From contig CM060187.1 of the NCBI GenBank assembly GCA_030549335.1, forward strand, positions 59,292,203 through 59,356,202: DNA of 64,000 nucleotides, read 5' to 3'. How positions within the stretch are numbered: the first letter of the stretch is position 1; the number at the start of each line of letters is the position of its first letter. This DNA is from Pontederia crassipes (Eukaryota; Streptophyta; Magnoliopsida; Commelinales; Pontederiaceae). This document shows, one piece after another, positions 61,297 to 64,000 of this stretch. The notes beneath the pieces are model-generated. The model ran no database searches. It worked only from the letters and a program-made list of their open reading frames with translations, and was not told the origin of the DNA. The position numbers were made by a program, and so were the translations under genes.

Positions 61297-62216
61297 AAGG
61301 ATCAACTCCCTCCATCATCAAGAACTGATAAGCCTTTTGTAACCTTTGCAATGAGTTTGAAGACGATCATGAACGAGAACCGCGTAACAACCATTATTAT
61401 TCTCTAATCCCAGAAATCTTTGGAGCATAGCGATTGTTGTGTTCTGACATAATTCTGACACATCATTAATTAGGTCGACATTAAATTTGCCTGCAAGTTA
61501 TGGTTGTTTTGTATCGGGTGCATCAGTCATGGAATCTACTTTAATTGCCATTTGTCTCCAATTCCAATCACCATTAAGCATATGTTCTCTCTCTCTCCCT
61601 CTCCGAATACACAATTAAATATGACTGCTTGGAGCAATATTTTTACACGCCACATTTTTCTCATGCTAGTAAGTTTGTGCCATTATGCAGCATTACAGCA
61701 AGAATCTCTCACCCCTCAACTCAACACGCACTTGGAATGAAACCCCACACCAAACAGTTTTCTTACGAGGATATGGCAAATGGAACGGGAATTAGATATT
61801 CCAATGGCCCCTACACGCACAACACAACGCAGGAATAGGCTGTCTCTTTCTTTTAGTGCATGCAAGAAATTATTGTGCTAAGATCCCCGATCTTAGTCCG
61901 CAGTCCACAGCTCTGACCTGCTCAGTCATGAACTTGGACATGGTCAATGTGCAGGAAGTTTGATTTCCCACAAGAGCCCTTTGAACAGTTCAACAGCTTG
62001 CGAAGACCTCGGTGGCCAGGTCAGAGACCTCGTTCTCTTTCCACCTGGACGATCTTATCTCCCAAGGTCGGCCATGGCGGCCCTGCAGATGCAGTCAACC
62101 TCCCCCTCTGTCCCTCCCCCCGCCCCACCCCTCGTTTGTGTTCTTGTTCTTTATATCGGAGGCAAGAAAGATGTTGATTACTTAGGTTGGTGGCGTTCCA
62201 TTGAAGAGCAGTCAAG

Positions 62217-62217
<1 letters not shown>
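58566..62217. other. Trihelix 3' UTR and intergenic DNA
   Basis: The first ~240 bases are probable 3' UTR. Beyond, short open frames (60365-60707, 60774-60992, 61504-61838, 61947-62177) have no recognisable domains or consistent splice structure. A (CT)8-(TA)8 run lies at 61264-61296. A small GC-rich patch at 61960-62150 is the only gene-like composition and I could not identify it. Confidence 0.45.

Positions 62218-62313
<96 letters not shown>
62218..62313. repeat. (TTA)32 microsatellite
   Basis: Thirty-two perfect TTA units, 96 bases, followed by AACACAAATAATATATG. Open frames of Leu, Ile or Asn runs are trivial. Confidence 0.93.
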
Positions 62314-62315
<2 letters not shown>

Positions 62316-62580
62316 ACAAATAATATATGTATATACATATATATTATATATAATATATGGATAACATAATATATTTGTGTCTAGTTGAGATTTATAAATT
62401 TTGTTAATTCGAAGATACAAATTTGACCGTGTCATCCTTCCTTCCAAAATATTTGTGGAATAATGTTACAATGTCTTACACCTTTTCCTCCATTTTAAAT
62501 CCTTAATTTGATTCCATTTGGAACAAAAAAAAGGACGACAAATTGAATAAACATATTTCATTATTATTTTGAGGAAAAGT
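62314..62580. other. AT-rich stretch
   Basis: Nothing recognisable. Confidence 0.4.
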
Positions 62581-62708
62581 AAGGTGCATTAAAAAAATAG
62601 ATGGAAGAAAGATATCAAACAAGGATATTATACTTTTAAATTTGTGTGATATCCGCATGAGCAGACAACTGCATGTCTAGGGATATTTAATGCACCTTTT
62701 TTTTTATC
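62581..62708. repeat. Short inverted-repeat element, 128 bp
   Basis: AAGGTGCATTAAA (62581-62593) recurs as a perfect 13-bp inverted copy at 62696-62708. Could be a small MITE or a hairpin; no target duplication seen. Confidence 0.45.
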
Positions 62709-63299
62709 TGTTGTTATTTTTTAATTATCAAGAATTGGTTTTTCTTCGTAAAAGTGTTATTTTTATTAAAAAGATATTATCTATAAAGATAAAAGAGTCT
62801 ATTTATATTTTGTGTTTAGATTAAAATAATTTTTTTATTGAATCATCATATAAAATTAATTTAATATATTATATTACCATTTATTTAACACGTTTTAAAA
62901 TAACAAGTAATTATATCCATCAAGTGAAATGGTGGAACTTAGTTTAAGGTTTTTCCTTAACGAGATTAACTAACTTCATGTCTCCAATTTCATTGTCAGT
63001 AACAAGATTTTATTCTGTCTTTCTTTTTTTTTCAAACAAAAAACTTCTAATAATTGTTTTTTTATTAATTTGTTACATAGATATTCTATTCTTAGTTTAA
63101 ATTTTGTCGAAGAAGATAGCTATTCAATTGATTGAGTAAAAAAGTTACATTGTTTATTAAAGATATTTCATCAATAATAATAAGTAAATTTGTGATGAAA
63201 TTATTAAATTATTGTGACTCTTAAAGCCATAATATTATGTATTTGGTGGAATAAGAAAAATAAAATATTTTTTTGTTCAATCAAACTAGTCTTTTTATA
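62709..63299. other. AT-rich intergenic DNA
   Basis: Nothing recognisable. Confidence 0.5.
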
Positions 63300-63854
63300 G
63301 GATTTAATTGTTGTCCTCCTACTTATGTGGACTACGATCCACCCTATCGTCTGCATCGTTCGATTGAAGATAGAGCGTCGGATGAGAGGTGGCCGGTTCG
63401 GGGGTGGTTCAAGCACGGTTGTGCGGCTCACAGGTGTGGTCGTTTGCCTGATCGCTCTATCTCGGCGATCGTCACGATGGACTACAATAGGCTCATGCCG
63501 ACGATCAATGCTCGAAGATTGGACCTCAACCTCGAGTGAGAGGACGACACTAGACCTCGCCGCTCCCCTCTGCTCGTCGACCACCGTCCATCGTCACTCA
63601 CATCGAGTGCAAGGGAGAACTCCCCTCATCCTTGCCGATGTCGGGCGACAACCGATCTTAGTCGCAAGAGCGGCATCCTGACCGATCTTGCTCGCTCTCA
63701 ATGAGTCGTGACCCCTGGCCTACCGCCCCAACCTCATTGCTTCTGCCATCGACGAATCTCGGCCGCTTCTCATCCGAACGTTCCTCTTCGATCGAACGAT
63801 GTATATGATAGTTGGATTGTCCCCCACTTAAGTAGGGGAACAACCATTAAATCC
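63300..63854. mobile_element. Non-autonomous Mutator-like element with GC-rich core, 555 bp
   Basis: Inverted arms of about 95 bp: the left arm GGATTTAATTGTTGTCCTCC and on the complement of the right GGATTTAATGGTTGTTCCCC, continuing through CATCGTTCGATYGAAGA and TCGGATGAGA. Flanks TTTTTATA and TTTATATA differ by one base, an acceptable 8-9 bp duplication. The core (63395-63760) is GC-rich with open frames on both strands and no recognisable domain. Confidence 0.65.
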
Positions 63855-64000
63855 TTTATATACATATACATATACATACATACATATCCTCCCCTCGCGA
63901 GCGTCATCGTCGGCCCCTTCCTCCGAGCCCGCAGCCACGAGCACCACCTGGATGCACTGCAAGCGTCGGCAAGAGGGGTTGATCATCGCCGTCGTCGAGT
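63855..64000. other. GC-rich segment cut by the window edge
   Basis: After TACATA repeats the last ~110 bases become GC-rich and codon-like (GCC, GTC, GAG rich). It may be the edge of a gene or of another repeat core; too little is present to decide. Confidence 0.3.

Noticed and set aside
62021-62447. Poly-Ile, poly-Leu and poly-Asn frames
   Set aside because: Trivial translation of the (TTA)32 repeat.
63204-63843. Open frames in the 63-kb element core as a host gene
   Set aside because: They lie between inverted repeats, exist on both strands and show no domain; captured sequence remains possible but unproved.

Overview
The window is nuclear DNA of a flowering plant, most likely a non-grass commelinid monocot (order uncertain). 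The reasons are spliced genes with GT-AG introns, a very GC-rich first exon in the dioxygenase gene set in AT-rich intergenic DNA, and a dense load of small DNA transposons, microsatellites and LINE/SINE ends. I see no bacterial-style operon, CRISPR array, rRNA or convincing tRNA gene.

Six host protein genes are supported, five of them reconstructed exon by exon: (1) 564-2954 (+), a CRINKLY4-related receptor-like kinase; (2) 13943-6992 (-), a six-exon SCP/FCP1-type HAD phosphatase of 314 aa with a 4.8-kb first intron; (3) 19806-21782 (+), ribosomal protein uL13 (RPL13A), 206 aa in four exons; (4) 23743-27189 (+), a class B (type II) DnaJ/HSP40, 328 aa in three coding exons plus a probable non-coding first exon; (5) 37794-42242 (+), a jasmonate-oxidase-type 2-oxoglutarate dioxygenase, 394 aa in three exons; (6) 57639-58565 (+), a GT-3-type trihelix transcription factor, 268 aa in two exons.

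Between and inside these genes lie many non-autonomous DNA transposons whose ends can be read: hAT (11387-12687 and 48964-49501 with perfect 8-bp target duplications; 16208-16915 and 10673-12855 less certain), CACTA (49666-50277, TAA duplication), long-inverted-repeat Mutator-like elements with GC-rich or purine-rich cores (5041-5793, 39934-40643, 63300-63854), a MITE family with three copies (25787, 41362, 44679) and other MITEs. There are three RTE/Au-type (TTG)n retroposon ends with 14-17 bp target duplications, one poly(A) retroposon, and a probable 2.5-kb solo LTR fossil (54425-56941). Phosphatase intron 1 holds a nest of insertions, and dioxygenase intron 2 and DnaJ intron 2 have also been enlarged by repeats.

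The genes do not form one pathway, but their linkage is notable. From memory of the Arabidopsis map, CCR3, an HAD phosphatase and a JOX gene are consecutive on chromosome 3 (At3g55950/60/70), JOX4 and GT-3b are neighbours on chromosome 2 (At2g38240/50), and GT-3a and a DnaJ gene are neighbours on chromosome 5 (At5g01380/90). The window therefore looks like an unfragmented version of an old angiosperm gene block. I found no clear case of a new enzymatic or defence system. The strongest leads are the block itself, the GC-rich cores of the inverted-repeat elements (possible captured gene pieces), the nested intron, and the upstream ORFs and long CT tract in leaders.
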